Part shown: positions 43,295 through 53,225 of the stretch, one piece after another
Numbering within the stretch: position 1 is the stretch's first letter
Layout: every line of letters begins with the position of its first letter
Origin: Pantoea agglomerans
Lineage (GTDB): Bacteria > Pseudomonadota > Gammaproteobacteria > Enterobacterales > Enterobacteriaceae
Length of the DNA stretch: 64,000 nucleotides
NCBI RefSeq assembly: GCF_020149765.1
Contig: NZ_CP083809.1
Location: 496,001-560,000 of the forward strand
Reading direction: 5' to 3'
Program-made: the position numbers and the translations under genes
Notes under the pieces: model-generated
What the model saw: the letters and a program-made list of their open reading frames with translations, nothing else
What the model was told of the DNA's origin: nothing
Databases searched by the model: none

Positions 43295-44356
43295 ATGAAA
43301 AAACAGACCCGTTTTGCCTTTAACGCCTACCTGAGCCAGCTGGCGCGCATCTATTCCGTGGAGATTGCGGAGCTTTCCAGCAAGTTCAGCGTGGAGCCGT
43401 CCGTGGCGCAGACGCTGGAGGACACCATCCAGCAGAGCACCGCGTTTCTGACGCTGGTTAACGTTATCGCCGTATCCGAACAGTCCGGCCAGCTGCTGGG
43501 CCTCGGCGTCGGCAGCACCATCGCGGGCACTACCGATACCAGCTCTAAGGACCGCGAGCCGACCGATCCAACGGCGATGACCGACACCGAGTACAAGTGC
43601 GAGCAGACCAACTTCGACACGGCCATTACCTACGCGAAGCTGGACATGTGGGCGAAGTTTCAGGACTTCCAGACCCGCATCCGCGACGCCATCGTGAAGC
43701 GCCAGGCGCTGGACCGCATCATGATCGGCTTCAACGGCATGAAGCGCGCCAAAACCTCTAACCGCGCAGAGAACCCGCTGCTGCAGGACGTCAACAAAGG
43801 CTGGCTGCAGAAGCTGCGCGAAGACGCCCCGGACAACGTGATGGGCAGCACGACTAAAGACGGCGAAACCACCGCCGGATCGGTGAAGGTCGGCAAAGGT
43901 GGCGCCTATCTCAACCTGGACGCGCTGGTCATGGATGCGGTTAACGAGCTTATCGATCCCATCTTCCAGGACGATGACGAAATGGTGGTTATCTGCGGGC
44001 GCGAGCTGCTGTCTGACAAGTATTTCCCGCTGGTCAACAACGAGCAGGCCAATACCGAAAAGCTTGCCGCCGATCTCATCATCAGCCAGAAACGTATGGG
44101 CGGCCTGCAGGCGGTGCGCGCGCCGTACTTCCCGGCTAATGCCCTGCTGATCACCCGTCTGGATAACCTGTCGATTTACTGGCAGGAGGACACCCGCCGC
44201 CGCTCGGTTATCGACAATCCGAAGCGCGACCGCATCGAGAACTACGAGTCGGTTAACGAGGCGTACGTGGTGGAGGATTACCGCTGCGCCGCGCTGATCG
44301 AAAACATCACCATTGGCGACTTTAGCGCGCCCGCTGATGCCGGTGCCAGAGCGTAA
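43295..44356 (+). CDS. N: Major capsid protein N
   Basis: 353-aa HK97-fold capsid precursor of P2 type (MKKQTRFAFNAYLSQLARIY; EQSGQLLGLGVGSTIAGTTDT; DRIMIGFNGMKRA). 15 bases after O. Confidence 0.96.
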   Translation: MKKQTRFAFNAYLSQLARIYSVEIAELSSKFSVEPSVAQTLEDTIQQSTAFLTLVNVIAVSEQSGQLLGLGVGSTIAGTTDTSSKDREPTDPTAMTDTEYKCEQTNFDTAITYAKLDMWAKFQDFQTRIRDAIVKRQALDRIMIGFNGMKRAKTSNRAENPLLQDVNKGWLQKLREDAPDNVMGSTTKDGETTAGSVKVGKGGAYLNLDALVMDAVNELIDPIFQDDDEMVVICGRELLSDKYFPLVNNEQANTEKLAADLIISQKRMGGLQAVRAPYFPANALLITRLDNLSIYWQEDTRRRSVIDNPKRDRIENYESVNEAYVVEDYRCAALIENITIGDFSAPADAGARA

Positions 44357-44359
44357 ACC

Positions 44360-45010
44360 ATGAGCCTGAGTCCCGCACGGCAGCACCGCCTGCGCGTTCA
44401 GGCTGAGCAGGCCGCCCGCACGGGCGGCTCTGCCCGGCACGCGAACGGATACGAGCTGATGCTGATGCAGCTGGGTGAAGACCGCCGCCGCCTTAAGGGC
44501 ATTCAGTCCAACGTCAAAAAAGCCGAAATCAAGGTAGAAGTGCTGCCGAAATATGCCGCCTGGGTAGACGGCGTGCTGGCCGCCGACGGCGCGCAACAGG
44601 ATGACGTGCTGATGTACGTGATGCTGTGGCGCATTGACGCCGGGGATTATGCCGGGGCGCTGGCCGTTGGCCGCCATGCCCTTAAGCACGGCTGGTCTAT
44701 GCCGCAGGGGTTTAACCGAAACGTGCAGACCCTGCTGGTCGAAGAGATGGCCGACGCCGCTAAAAATGCCCTGATGGCAGAAAGCGACTTTGATCCTGAC
44801 CTGCTGATGCAGACGCTGGAGGCAAGCGACGGGCTGGATATGCCGGACCAGTCGCGTGCCCGCCTGCACAAGTCCATCGGCTACGTGCTTACCGGCAGCC
44901 AGCCCATGATGGCCCTGAATCATCTTAAGCAGGCGCTGCAGCTCGACGAGCGCTGTGGCGTGAAAAAAGACATTGAGCAGCTGGAGCGGAAAATCCGCAA
45001 CGCCAGCTGA
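44360..45010 (+). CDS. M: Terminase small subunit M
   Basis: 216-aa P2 gpM, recognises cos with P. Conserved SLSPARQHRLRVQAE and KKAEIKVEVLPKYAAWVDGVL. Confidence 0.94.
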   Translation: MSLSPARQHRLRVQAEQAARTGGSARHANGYELMLMQLGEDRRRLKGIQSNVKKAEIKVEVLPKYAAWVDGVLAADGAQQDDVLMYVMLWRIDAGDYAGALAVGRHALKHGWSMPQGFNRNVQTLLVEEMADAAKNALMAESDFDPDLLMQTLEASDGLDMPDQSRARLHKSIGYVLTGSQPMMALNHLKQALQLDERCGVKKDIEQLERKIRNAS

Positions 45011-45110
45011 TAACCGGACGTGCCCACGCGCGGGGCGGCACGGGGTGGCGACAGGCTGAGCCTTATCAAAACCCCGTCCACCGCCCAACCTTTTCAGGAG
45101 TATCAAGGCT

Positions 45111-45575
45111 ATGGAATTTGTAGCGCCGCAGAAGGCGACGGGAACGCCGGAAATTATCCCCAACAACTCGTTCTGGCCGGACGTCGATCTGGCGAGGTTC
45201 AGAGCCGCAATGCGCGTAGACGGCACCGTGACGCCGGAGCGCTTAAAGCAGGTAGTGCTCACCGCGATGGCGGAGGTCAATACCGAGCTTTATTCATGGC
45301 GCGAGCGGCAGGAGCTGCGCGGGTTTAACACCCTGGCCGACGTGCCGGCGGAGAAGCTGGCCGGTGAGAGCGTGCGCCTGCATCACTACTTTAACGCGGT
45401 GTGGTGCTGGACCCGTGCGGTGCTTAACGAGCGCTATCAGGACTTTGACGCGACCGCCGCAGCGGCGAAGCGCGGCGAGGAGCTGGCCGACACGACCGGC
45501 GACCTGTGGCGGGATGCGCGCTGGGCCATCAGCCGCGTGCAGAACCTGCCGCACAGCACCGTGGAGCTTATCTGA
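45111..45575 (+). CDS. L: Head completion protein L
   Basis: 154-aa P2 gpL, closes filled heads (FWPDVDLARFRAAMRVDGTVTPERLKQVV). It overlaps X by one base. Confidence 0.94.
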   Translation: MEFVAPQKATGTPEIIPNNSFWPDVDLARFRAAMRVDGTVTPERLKQVVLTAMAEVNTELYSWRERQELRGFNTLADVPAEKLAGESVRLHHYFNAVWCWTRAVLNERYQDFDATAAAAKRGEELADTTGDLWRDARWAISRVQNLPHSTVELI

Positions 45576-45778
45576 TGAAAGTGCGTGCGCAGCAGTACGA
45601 CACAGTAGACGCGATCTGCTGGCGTCATTACGGGCGCACGCAGGGCATGACCGAGCAGGTTATACGGGCGAATCCGGGGCTGTCTGAGCATGGCCCCATC
45701 CTGCCGCACGGGCTGGAAGTGGAATTGCCGGACGTGACGACGACGGCAACCGTGCAGGCCGTCCAGCTTTGGGACTGA
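45575..45778 (+). CDS. X: Tail protein X
   Basis: 67 aa, LysM-like (YDTVDAICWRHYGRTQGMTEQVIRANPGL). Same role as the copy at 2377. Confidence 0.93.
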   Translation: MKVRAQQYDTVDAICWRHYGRTQGMTEQVIRANPGLSEHGPILPHGLEVELPDVTTTATVQAVQLWD

Positions 45779-45781
45779 ACT

Positions 45782-45994
45782 ATGTGGGAAAAAATCAGCA
45801 CCTTTATCACCTGGTGCGTGGCGGTAGTGATGGCGTGGCTGGGTGGCATGGATCTAAAGGACGTTTCTACCGTGGCCGGTGTCTTCATCGGCCTGCTGAT
45901 GGCGCTTATCAGCTGGTACTACAAGCACAAAACCTACCTGCTGCTGGCAAGCGGGCGCATCACGCGGGAGGACTATGAATCTGCAAACCGTTAA
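45782..45994 (+). CDS. Phage holin
   Basis: 70 aa with two hydrophobic helices (residues 6-20 and 29-47) and a basic tail (YYKHKTY). It overlaps the endolysin gene by 20 bases. Confidence 0.87.
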   Translation: MWEKISTFITWCVAVVMAWLGGMDLKDVSTVAGVFIGLLMALISWYYKHKTYLLLASGRITREDYESANR

Positions 45995-46490
45995 GCGCTG
46001 CGCCGTGGGCGTGGTGCTGGCGCTGGCCGCCACGCTGCCCGGCTTTCAGCAGCTGCACACCTCCGTGGAGGGGCTGAAGCTCATCGCGGACTATGAGGGC
46101 TGCCGCCTGCAGCCGTACCAGTGCAGCGCCGGCGTCTGGACCGATGGGATCGGCAACACGCGCGGCGTGGTGCCGGGGAAAACCATCACGGAACGGCAGG
46201 CGGCGGGCAACTTCATCACCAACGTGTTACGCGTCGAGGCGGCACTGGCGCGCTGCGTGGCGGTATCAATGCCGCAGCAGGTTTATGACGTGCTGGTGTC
46301 GCTGGCGTTCAACGTCGGCACCGGCAACGCCTGCGGATCAACCATGGTAGCGCTGCTGAAACAGGGGCGATGGCGTGAGGCCTGCGGACAGCTGCCGCGC
46401 TGGGTGTACGTAAAAGGCGTATTTAATCAGGGGCTGGATAACCGCCGCCATCGTGAAATGGAGTGGTGTCTCAGGGGGGCGGGCGCATGA
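45975..46490 (+). CDS. SAR-type endolysin (GH24)
   Basis: 171 aa. An N-terminal weak membrane anchor (CAVGVVLALAATLPGF), then the triad Glu-8aa-Cys-5aa-Thr in YEGC...QCSAGVWT. It is held at the inner membrane until the holin acts, then degrades murein. Confidence 0.92.
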   Translation: MNLQTVKRCAVGVVLALAATLPGFQQLHTSVEGLKLIADYEGCRLQPYQCSAGVWTDGIGNTRGVVPGKTITERQAAGNFITNVLRVEAALARCVAVSMPQQVYDVLVSLAFNVGTGNACGSTMVALLKQGRWREACGQLPRWVYVKGVFNQGLDNRRHREMEWCLRGAGA

Positions 46491-46921
46491 GGCGGGTGCT
46501 GCTGGCAGCAGCGCTTGCCCTTCTCCTACTGGCCGCGCTCGGCGTGCAGTCATGGCGGCTCAGCAATGCGCACCACACCATCAGCACGCAGCAGGCGACG
46601 ATTGCGGACCAGGGCAAAAAGCTGTCGCAAAAGAACGGCCAGCTGATCGCCCTGAACATTCTGACGCAGACGAACAGCCAGGCGCAAACGCAGCTTTATG
46701 CCGCCGCCGAGCAAAACGGCAGGCTGCTGCGCGACCGGCAACGCACCATTGAGGAGCTTAAACGTGAAAATGAAGACCTGCGCCGCTGGGCTGATTCCCC
46801 TCTGCCTGATCCTGTTGTCCGGCTGCGCCAGCGACCGGCCCTCGCCGGAGGTGAATCTTACCGTGAGTGGCTGTCCCAAAATCACCCGCTGCCAGCTGGA
46901 CCCGGCCGCGCCGCGAAGTAA
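46487..46921 (+). CDS. lysB: LysB / Rz-like i-spanin
   Basis: 144 aa. An N-terminal membrane helix and coiled coil; ATG 46487 overlaps the endolysin stop. Contains lysC in another frame. Confidence 0.83.
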   Translation: MRRVLLAAALALLLLAALGVQSWRLSNAHHTISTQQATIADQGKKLSQKNGQLIALNILTQTNSQAQTQLYAAAEQNGRLLRDRQRTIEELKRENEDLRRWADSPLPDPVVRLRQRPALAGGESYREWLSQNHPLPAGPGRAAK

Positions 46922-47054
46922 CGGCGACCTGAACGCCCTGCTGGATGAAACCGAGGCCGCCTGGGCGGCGTGCGCGGACAAAGTCGATACCATTATCAGC
47001 TGTCAGGAAAAAGACGATGAACAAGCCGCAGTCCTTGCGAAACGCCCTGAATAA
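46764..47054 (+). CDS. lysC: LysC / Rz1-like o-spanin lipoprotein
   Basis: About 96 aa from GTG 46764 (or ATG 46770), nested in lysB. Lipobox LILLSGC after a short signal. It overlaps gene R. Confidence 0.82.
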   Translation: MKMKTCAAGLIPLCLILLSGCASDRPSPEVNLTVSGCPKITRCQLDPAAPRSNGDLNALLDETEAAWAACADKVDTIISCQEKDDEQAAVLAKRPE

Positions 47055-47448
47055 AGCCGTGCCCTACGTGGCGGACAATCCCGACCGGCTGCACCTGTTC
47101 GTGGATAACGGCGCGCTGGTTGCCACGTCCGCCGCGTCGATCTCATGGGAATACCGCTACACCCTGAACGTGGTGATTACCGACTTTACCGGCGACCAGA
47201 ACCTGCTGATGGCCCCGGTAATGTTCTGGCTGCGGGAAAATCAGCCGGACGCCCTGCAGAACCCCGGCGAGCGGGAAAAGCTCTTCACCTTTGAGGCCGA
47301 CATCCTCGGCAATGACCGCTGCGACATCAGCATGAACCTGAAGCTGACCGAGCGGGTGCTGGCGCGGGAGGTGGACGGGAAAATGACGGTCGAGGCCATA
47401 CCGGAGCCGGACGCGCCGGAGGAGTTCTGGACGGCGCGCCATGGCTGA
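47017..47448 (+). CDS. R: Tail completion protein R
   Basis: 143 aa, MNKPQSLRNALNKAVP start, P2 gpR. Overlaps S by 8 bases. Confidence 0.92.
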   Translation: MNKPQSLRNALNKAVPYVADNPDRLHLFVDNGALVATSAASISWEYRYTLNVVITDFTGDQNLLMAPVMFWLRENQPDALQNPGEREKLFTFEADILGNDRCDISMNLKLTERVLAREVDGKMTVEAIPEPDAPEEFWTARHG

Positions 47449-47890
47449 ACTGCATGAGGTTGACGCCTGGCTGGATGCGCTGCTGGCGCAGCTTGAACCG
47501 TCGGCCAGGACAAGGATGCTGCGCGAGGTTGCGCGCGACGTGCGCCGCATTCAGCAGGCGAACATCACGGCGCAGCGTGCCCCGGACGGCACCGCATGGG
47601 AACCCCGCCGCGTCACGGCCCGCACGAAGCCGGGCCGCATCCGGCGCAAGATGTTTGCGAAGCTCAAAACCACAAAGTACCTGAAGGCGCAGGCCAGCGC
47701 CGATCAGGCCGAAATAGCCTTTGCGCCTGCCGTGCAGAAGCTGGCCCGCGTGCATCACTACGGCCTGCGCGACCGGGTAAACCGGCGCGGCACGATGGTC
47801 AAATATGCGGAGCGCCCGCTGCTGGGCATGAATAGCGAGATTGAAAGCTCAGTGCGCGATACCCTGCTACGCTGGCTTAGCTCCAATTAA
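47441..47890 (+). CDS. S: Tail completion protein S
   Basis: 149-aa phage virion morphogenesis family (RRIQQANITAQRAPDGTAWEPRR; RVHHYGLRDRVNR). Joins tails to heads or finishes tail ends in P2; the headless element 1 has lost it. Confidence 0.92.
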   Translation: MAELHEVDAWLDALLAQLEPSARTRMLREVARDVRRIQQANITAQRAPDGTAWEPRRVTARTKPGRIRRKMFAKLKTTKYLKAQASADQAEIAFAPAVQKLARVHHYGLRDRVNRRGTMVKYAERPLLGMNSEIESSVRDTLLRWLSSN

Positions 47891-47894
47891 TAGC

Positions 47895-48779
47895 CTACAA
47901 AGTCTCAATATGGCGCCTGGCTTTTTCAAAATTGATTTCATCAAGAACCGCTTTGCCAGCGCCGTCAGCCGAAGGGTAAATATCTGCCGCGTTAAACCCT
48001 GCTTTATATAAAAGTCTATAAGCTTGAAAAACCTCACTAACTGGAAGGGTGTACTTAAAAAAAATAGGATGGGGACTATCTGCAGTCAGTTCCTCTAAAC
48101 TTTTCGTGCTAATAACCTCTCCTCTTTTTCCTTTATTTGGATGGACGGTAAATAGTCCATACTGGGCGGCAAGATGCGGGCTTACTGAACCTGCAGAAAC
48201 ATGCAACTTAATATTGGGATGAAGTGCAAGCATTTCAGTGTTTAATGCCCAAATAGCCAGCTTGCTGTTTTTTTTCCAGTTCATACAATTAGCAATGCAA
48301 GAACTAGCTGCAAAATAAAGTGCTGTATATGCCAATCGCGTCCAGTCTAACAGGCGCGTTGGCACCCCATGATGTTGAGCCATAGCCATAACGTCCAACA
48401 ACTCTGAATTAGGCCATAGTGAAGGATTAATAAAAAACTTATTTTGCTTACCTATATCCAAATGTTCATTGCGAAGATGCTGACTGTCGTAGGGCACTCT
48501 AATGCCAACTCTATCGCAGCTTTTTACGAAAGAGCTTATTAATAATATTTCATTGGCTACTAGCTCATCTGCTTTAGGCTCAGACCCCAAGGTTATATAA
48601 GCTGGACTCTCTCTTAAAGCTGAAGGAATTAACTTCCATTCTGAATCTGCTTGTCCACGATACACAATATTATCGACGCAATTGGGATCGATTTTTTGAG
48701 TTGGTGAGAGCGCATCCCATAGTTCGTTAGCGTTACTAAATTCGCGAAGTTCATATGTAGGGTATTGGCGAGCTTCCAT
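47895..48779 (-). CDS. FRG-domain cargo protein
   Basis: 294 aa. VYRGQADSEWKLIPSALR opens an FRG domain, and MAMAQHHGVPTRLLDWTRLAYTALYFAA is its second hallmark. The family is common near defence genes but its chemistry is not established. Oriented against the late operon, AT-rich, inserted between S and V, a site where P2-like phages carry accessory genes. A single-gene exclusion or defence function is possible. Confidence 0.85.
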   Translation of the reverse strand: MEARQYPTYELREFSNANELWDALSPTQKIDPNCVDNIVYRGQADSEWKLIPSALRESPAYITLGSEPKADELVANEILLISSFVKSCDRVGIRVPYDSQHLRNEHLDIGKQNKFFINPSLWPNSELLDVMAMAQHHGVPTRLLDWTRLAYTALYFAASSCIANCMNWKKNSKLAIWALNTEMLALHPNIKLHVSAGSVSPHLAAQYGLFTVHPNKGKRGEVISTKSLEELTADSPHPIFFKYTLPVSEVFQAYRLLYKAGFNAADIYPSADGAGKAVLDEINFEKARRHIETL

Positions 48780-48805
48780 TATTTCATCCTTTTTTGAAGT
48801 TACCT

Positions 48806-48823
48806 TGTATCAGCGGCCACACA
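48806..48823 (+). promoter_or_regulatory. Ogr box of the V promoter
   Basis: TGT-ATCAGCGGCCAC-ACA (TGT-N12-ACA), 47 bases before V. It lets the tail operon restart after the inserted cargo gene. Confidence 0.8.
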
Positions 48824-48869
48824 ATCCTACACGCTGCCGTTTCAAATTTTTAGATGCCAATCTCTAGTA

Positions 48870-49448
48870 ATGAACGAAAAACTGACCGAAATCATGCGCC
48901 TTATCACTAACCTGATCCGCACCGGCACCGTGTCCGAGGTGGACCCGGTGAACTGGCTGTGCCGGGTGAAAACGGGCGACATCGAAACCAACTGGATTAA
49001 CTGGCTCACCATGCGCGCCGGCAGCACCCGCACATGGTGGAAACCCACCGTCGGCGAGCAAGTTGTGCTGCTGAGCCTGGGCGGCAATCTCGAAACCGCG
49101 TTTGCGCTGCCCGCCATCTATTCCGACGCTTTTCCGCCGCCGGACTACTCAGAAAACGGCGCGACAACCGTGTTTCAGGACGGCGGCTGGTTTCAGTACG
49201 AGCCGGAAACCGGCCAGCTGCTGATAAAGAACATCAAAAGCGTGCGCATAGAGGCGGCCGACGGGATTCGGCTCATCACTGAGCAGTTTGGCGTGGACGC
49301 TGACCAGACCCGGATCAACAGCGAAACCGTGATGAACGGCGCGGTGACGCAGGGCGGCGGCGGCATGAGTTCAAACGGCGTCGTGGTGCATACCCATCAG
49401 CACGGCGGCGTGAAGTCCGGCAGCGATATGTCAGGAGGTCCGCAATGA
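48870..49448 (+). CDS. V: Baseplate spike protein V
   Basis: 192 aa with an OB-fold N-terminus (VDPVNWLCRVKTGDIETNWINWL) and a beta-helix tip ending HTHQHGGVKSGSDMSGGPQ with metal-binding His residues. Overlaps W by ATGA. Confidence 0.94.
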   Translation: MNEKLTEIMRLITNLIRTGTVSEVDPVNWLCRVKTGDIETNWINWLTMRAGSTRTWWKPTVGEQVVLLSLGGNLETAFALPAIYSDAFPPPDYSENGATTVFQDGGWFQYEPETGQLLIKNIKSVRIEAADGIRLITEQFGVDADQTRINSETVMNGAVTQGGGGMSSNGVVVHTHQHGGVKSGSDMSGGPQ

Positions 49449-49801
49449 TGTATCTCGGCATGAACCGCGACACCGGCGAGGCGATCACCGACATCGATCA
49501 CATCCGGCAGAGCATACGGGACATTCTGATGACGCCGGAAGGCAGCCGCCTGCAGCGCCGCGAATACGGCTCGCTGCTGTCGGTGCTGATTGATCAGCCA
49601 CAAAATGACGTGATCCGCCTGCAGGTGATGGCGGCAGTGTATACCGCGCTCAGCCGCTGGGAGCCGCGCATCAGGCTGAACACCGTCAACATTACCAGCG
49701 CCTTCGATGGCTCAATGGTGGTTGAACTGACCGGCCAGCGGGATGACGGCTCGCCGGTTGCCATGTCTGTTTCAACGGGGGTGAACAGTGGCAGTAATTG
49801 A
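49445..49801 (+). CDS. W: Baseplate protein W (gp25-like)
   Basis: 118 aa, YLGMNRDTGEAITDIDHIRQSIRDIL. Overlaps J by 14 bases. Confidence 0.94.
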   Translation: MMYLGMNRDTGEAITDIDHIRQSIRDILMTPEGSRLQRREYGSLLSVLIDQPQNDVIRLQVMAAVYTALSRWEPRIRLNTVNITSAFDGSMVVELTGQRDDGSPVAMSVSTGVNSGSN

Positions 49802-50702
49802 CCTTTCCCAGCTGCCCGCGCCTGAAGTGATTGAGGTGCCGGACTTTGAAACCCTGCTGACCGAGCGCAAAGAGGCGCTGATCGCGCTCTACCCGAAAGA
49901 GGAGCAGGCGGCGGTGCGCCGCGTGCTGGCGCTGGAGTCCGATCCGATGGTGAAGACGCTGCAGGAAAACACCTACAGGGAAATCCTGCTGCGCCAGCGT
50001 ATCAACGAGGCGGCGCAGGCGGTCATGGTGGCCTACGCGCTCGGCAGCGATCTGGACCAGCTGGCCGCAAACCATAACGTGCAGCGCCTGACCGTGACCC
50101 CGGCTGACCCTGACGCAGTGCCGCCTGTCGATGCCGTGATGGAAACCGACGATGCCCTGCGCGTGCGCGTGCCGGAGGCGTTTGAGGGGCTGAGCGTGGC
50201 CGGGCCGACGGCGGCCTATGAGTTTCACGCAAAGAGCGCGGACGGCCGCGTCCAGGACGTGTCGGCAACCAGCCCGTCACCGGCCAGCGTGCTGATCACC
50301 GTTCTGAGCCGCGAAGGGAACGGCGAAGCGGCGGCGGATTTGCTGGCTACAGTGAACACCGCGCTAAACGCGGAAACGGTGCGGCCCGTAGCGGACCGCG
50401 TCACCGTGCAGGGCGCGACCATTCATGACTACAGCGTGAAGGCAAAGCTGCACCTGTTTGATGGCGTGGCGGCCGGCCCCTGCCTGGAGGCGGCAAACGC
50501 GCAGCTGGCCGCTTACCTCACCGAGCAGAAAAAGCTGGGCCGCAGCGTGCGCCGCGAGTCCTACGGGGCGGTGCTGCGCGTGCCCGGCGTGGACTGGGTG
50601 GAAATGATCGAACCGGCTGCGGACATCATCCTGGACCGTGCGGCAGCGGGTAACTGCACCGGCACGGACATTTCGGTGGCGGCTGACGAGGTACTGATAT
50701 GA
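49788..50702 (+). CDS. J: Baseplate protein J
   Basis: 304 aa, GTG start, gp47-like wedge protein. Overlaps I by 4 bases. Confidence 0.94.
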   Translation: MAVIDLSQLPAPEVIEVPDFETLLTERKEALIALYPKEEQAAVRRVLALESDPMVKTLQENTYREILLRQRINEAAQAVMVAYALGSDLDQLAANHNVQRLTVTPADPDAVPPVDAVMETDDALRVRVPEAFEGLSVAGPTAAYEFHAKSADGRVQDVSATSPSPASVLITVLSREGNGEAAADLLATVNTALNAETVRPVADRVTVQGATIHDYSVKAKLHLFDGVAAGPCLEAANAQLAAYLTEQKKLGRSVRRESYGAVLRVPGVDWVEMIEPAADIILDRAAAGNCTGTDISVAADEVLI

Positions 50703-51310
50703 GCAACAGCAGCCTGATGCCGTCCGGCTCGTCCGCGCTGGAGCGCCGCCTGGCGGAAGCCTGCAGCGGCATTACCGGCCTGAACGTACCCCTGCGCGAC
50801 CTGTGGAACCCGGCAACCTGCCCGGTCAGCTTTCTGCCGTATCTCGCCTGGGCGTTTTCGGTGGACCGATGGGACGAAGGCTGGGCGGAAAGCGTCAAGC
50901 GGCAGGTGGTGCTCGATGCGTTTTATATCCATCAGCATAAGGGCACCATCAGCGCTATCCGGCGCGTGGTGGAGCCGTTCGGGTTCCTGATCCGCGTTAT
51001 TGAGTGGTGGAAAACTGGTGAAACGCCCGGCACGTTTCGCCTGGACATCGGCGTGCAGGACCAGGGCATTACGGAAGAAACCTATCACGAGCTGGAGCGG
51101 CTCATAAGTGACGCCAAACCCTGCAGCCGTCACCTGCTGGGCATGTCCATCAACCTGCAGGTGAGCGGCGAAACGCGCATAGCCGCCGCGAGCTACGACG
51201 GTGACGATCTTTCTGTTTACCCGTACACCCCGGAAATTCTTTCCGTCAGCGGCCCGACGTATACGGGCGCGGCGGTTCACGTTATCGACCAGATGGAAGT
51301 CGGACAATGA
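50699..51310 (+). CDS. I: Tail protein I
   Basis: 203 aa, LWNPATCPVSFLPYLAWAFSVDRWD, gpI family. Overlaps H by ATGA. Confidence 0.93.
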   Translation: MSNSSLMPSGSSALERRLAEACSGITGLNVPLRDLWNPATCPVSFLPYLAWAFSVDRWDEGWAESVKRQVVLDAFYIHQHKGTISAIRRVVEPFGFLIRVIEWWKTGETPGTFRLDIGVQDQGITEETYHELERLISDAKPCSRHLLGMSINLQVSGETRIAAASYDGDDLSVYPYTPEILSVSGPTYTGAAVHVIDQMEVGQ

Positions 51311-52629
51311 CACAAAAATTTTACGCAATCGTGACCAACCTGGGCGCGGCGAAAATTGCCAACGCCGCCGCGCTCGGCACAAAACTGAATATCACGCAGA
51401 TGGCCGTAGGCGACGGCGGCGGCACGCTGCCCACGCCGAACGCCAGCCAGACAAAGCTGGTAAACGAGATGCGCCGGGCGGCCCTTAATACGTTGAGTAT
51501 CGATGCCACCAACGCCAGCCAGGTGATTGCCGAGCAGGTTATTCCCGAAACTGAGGGCGGATTCTGGATCCGGGAAATGGGGCTGTTTGATGCGGAGGGG
51601 ACGCTGATTGCGGTCTGTAACACGCCGGAAACCTACAAGCCCGCCCTGCAGGAAGGCAGCGGCCGCACGCAGACCGTGCGCATGCTCATCATCGTGAACA
51701 GTACGGACGCTATCACCCTGAAGATTGATCCAGCCGTGGTGCTGGCAACGCGGCAGTATGTTGACAGCAAGGTGAGCCAGGCCGTGATCGAGGTCAGGCA
51801 GTACGCGGACGATTTGATGGCAAAGCATATTGCAGCGGCGGACCCGCACAAGCAGTATGCGCCCAAAGACAGCCCGCTGCTTACCGGCACGCCCAAAGCC
51901 CCGACGCCAGCGACGGGCAACAATTCAACGCTGCTTGCCACGACCGCCTTTGTGCAGGCGGCCATTGCGCAGCTGGTCGCGTCCTCCCCGGAGGCGCTGG
52001 ACACGTTGAACGAGCTGGCCGCCGCGCTGGGCAACGACCCGAACTTTGCTACCACAATGACGAATCAGCTTGCTGCGCGCGCATTGCTGACGGGCAACGT
52101 CAACCAGCAGTTCTTCGTCAAAGACGCCACGCTTGACGGACATGCTGTAAACCGTGGGCAGATGAATGTAGCACTGGCGCTAAAAGCACTGCTTAACGGC
52201 GACCCGGCACAGGCATTCCAGATGGCGAACAGCGGCACCGGATCTTATGGAGTTAACAATGACCGTCTGAATTTTGTATTGCAGAGTTATGCCGCACTGG
52301 CCGGAAACCAGTATACGCCTTTCAGTGTGGGCGGTGCGACACAGGCAGCGCATGCCGTGCGGCTTGACCAGTTTCAGTCCGGTAATAACGGGAATGGAGC
52401 ATGGACCAAATTTCCCAATGGGCCAATGTGGGCGAGGTCAAATGTCAACTTAAATGCAAATGGCAGCACAACCTGGACTTTCCCTGTGACATTTCCGGGT
52501 AACCCTGGTGTTTATATTACTAACTTTAACTCAGGTAACAGGGTGTGGCTAAACGGCATAGGGCCTAGCTCGGTTGGTATATATAACGATGGCCCGGCAA
52601 CGAACATTAATGTTTTTGCGGTATGGTGA
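51307..52629 (+). CDS. H: Tail fibre protein H
   Basis: 440 aa. A constant N-terminal base ([26 protein letters not shown]), a repeat-like shaft (residues 185-300, with [24 protein letters not shown]), and a tip different from that of element 1 ([21 protein letters not shown]). No crossover site and no invertase are near, so this fibre appears fixed. Confidence 0.94.
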   Translation: MTQKFYAIVTNLGAAKIANAAALGTKLNITQMAVGDGGGTLPTPNASQTKLVNEMRRAALNTLSIDATNASQVIAEQVIPETEGGFWIREMGLFDAEGTLIAVCNTPETYKPALQEGSGRTQTVRMLIIVNSTDAITLKIDPAVVLATRQYVDSKVSQAVIEVRQYADDLMAKHIAAADPHKQYAPKDSPLLTGTPKAPTPATGNNSTLLATTAFVQAAIAQLVASSPEALDTLNELAAALGNDPNFATTMTNQLAARALLTGNVNQQFFVKDATLDGHAVNRGQMNVALALKALLNGDPAQAFQMANSGTGSYGVNNDRLNFVLQSYAALAGNQYTPFSVGGATQAAHAVRLDQFQSGNNGNGAWTKFPNGPMWARSNVNLNANGSTTWTFPVTFPGNPGVYITNFNSGNRVWLNGIGPSSVGIYNDGPATNINVFAVW

Positions 52630-53096
52630 TTGAAATGGCTGAAGAAAACAAAGCTACTGAACAAAGTGAAGAAACGCAGCTTCATGAATTTAAAACCCGT
52701 TTCTTTTTGAAGATGGACGAAGAGCACTACGTTGTTGCCATGATGGTTGCTGTGAATCAGGCTGAAGTTGAAGCGTACGAAAGCCAGAATTTAACTGAGG
52801 TGTCAGCAGAAACCTACCAGCAGGTGGGGCCAGATTCCAGGCTGATTGACGGCGAAGTTAAGCAGGGAGAGCCGCGCGTGCCGATGCTAGATAATGAAGC
52901 AAAGCAAGCCATCATGACGGCCAGGCTACGGGATGCAACGGTGAAAATTGACACGCTGCAGGACGCGGTTGATCTGGAAATGGCGACAGATGATGAGAAG
53001 GTGCAGCTGACGGCGTGGAGAAAATACCGCGTCCTGCTGAGCCGCGCGGATGCGAAAGCGCAGTCGCCGGAAGAGTGGCCGCAGCCCCCGGTCTGA
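52623..53096 (+). CDS. G: Tail fibre assembly protein G
   Basis: 157 aa (153 from ATG 52635). The C-terminal part [40 protein letters not shown] is the caudo-TAP/Tfa motif. It overlaps the end of H. Confidence 0.88.
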   Translation: MVIEMAEENKATEQSEETQLHEFKTRFFLKMDEEHYVVAMMVAVNQAEVEAYESQNLTEVSAETYQQVGPDSRLIDGEVKQGEPRVPMLDNEAKQAIMTARLRDATVKIDTLQDAVDLEMATDDEKVQLTAWRKYRVLLSRADAKAQSPEEWPQPPV

Positions 53097-53102
53097 CAGG
53101 AT

Positions 53103-53127
53103 GAGCGCCCGCCGGGGCGCTTTTTTT
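53103..53127 (+). terminator. Terminator after G
   Basis: AGCGCCC-GCC-GGGGCGCT stem and seven T. Confidence 0.8.
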
Positions 53128-53137
53128 CGCTGTTCCT

Positions 53138-53155
53138 TGTGTGATTTTCCACACA
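53138..53155 (+). promoter_or_regulatory. Ogr box of the FI promoter
   Basis: TGT-GTGATTTTCCAC-ACA (TGT-N12-ACA), 70 bases before FI. It is nearly the same sequence as the O/P box. Confidence 0.85.
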
Positions 53156-53225
53156 ATGCCCGCAGGGTGCGCCCGCGCCCGCCACCTTTCACCATAGCGG
53201 AACCCCTTTACAGGAGAACCGCCAC

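Noticed and set aside
42278..45280. 1000-aa open frame on the minus strand across O, N, M
   Set aside because: It lies opposite well-conserved capsid genes and is explained by GC-rich codon bias; its sequence is low-complexity and has no domain.
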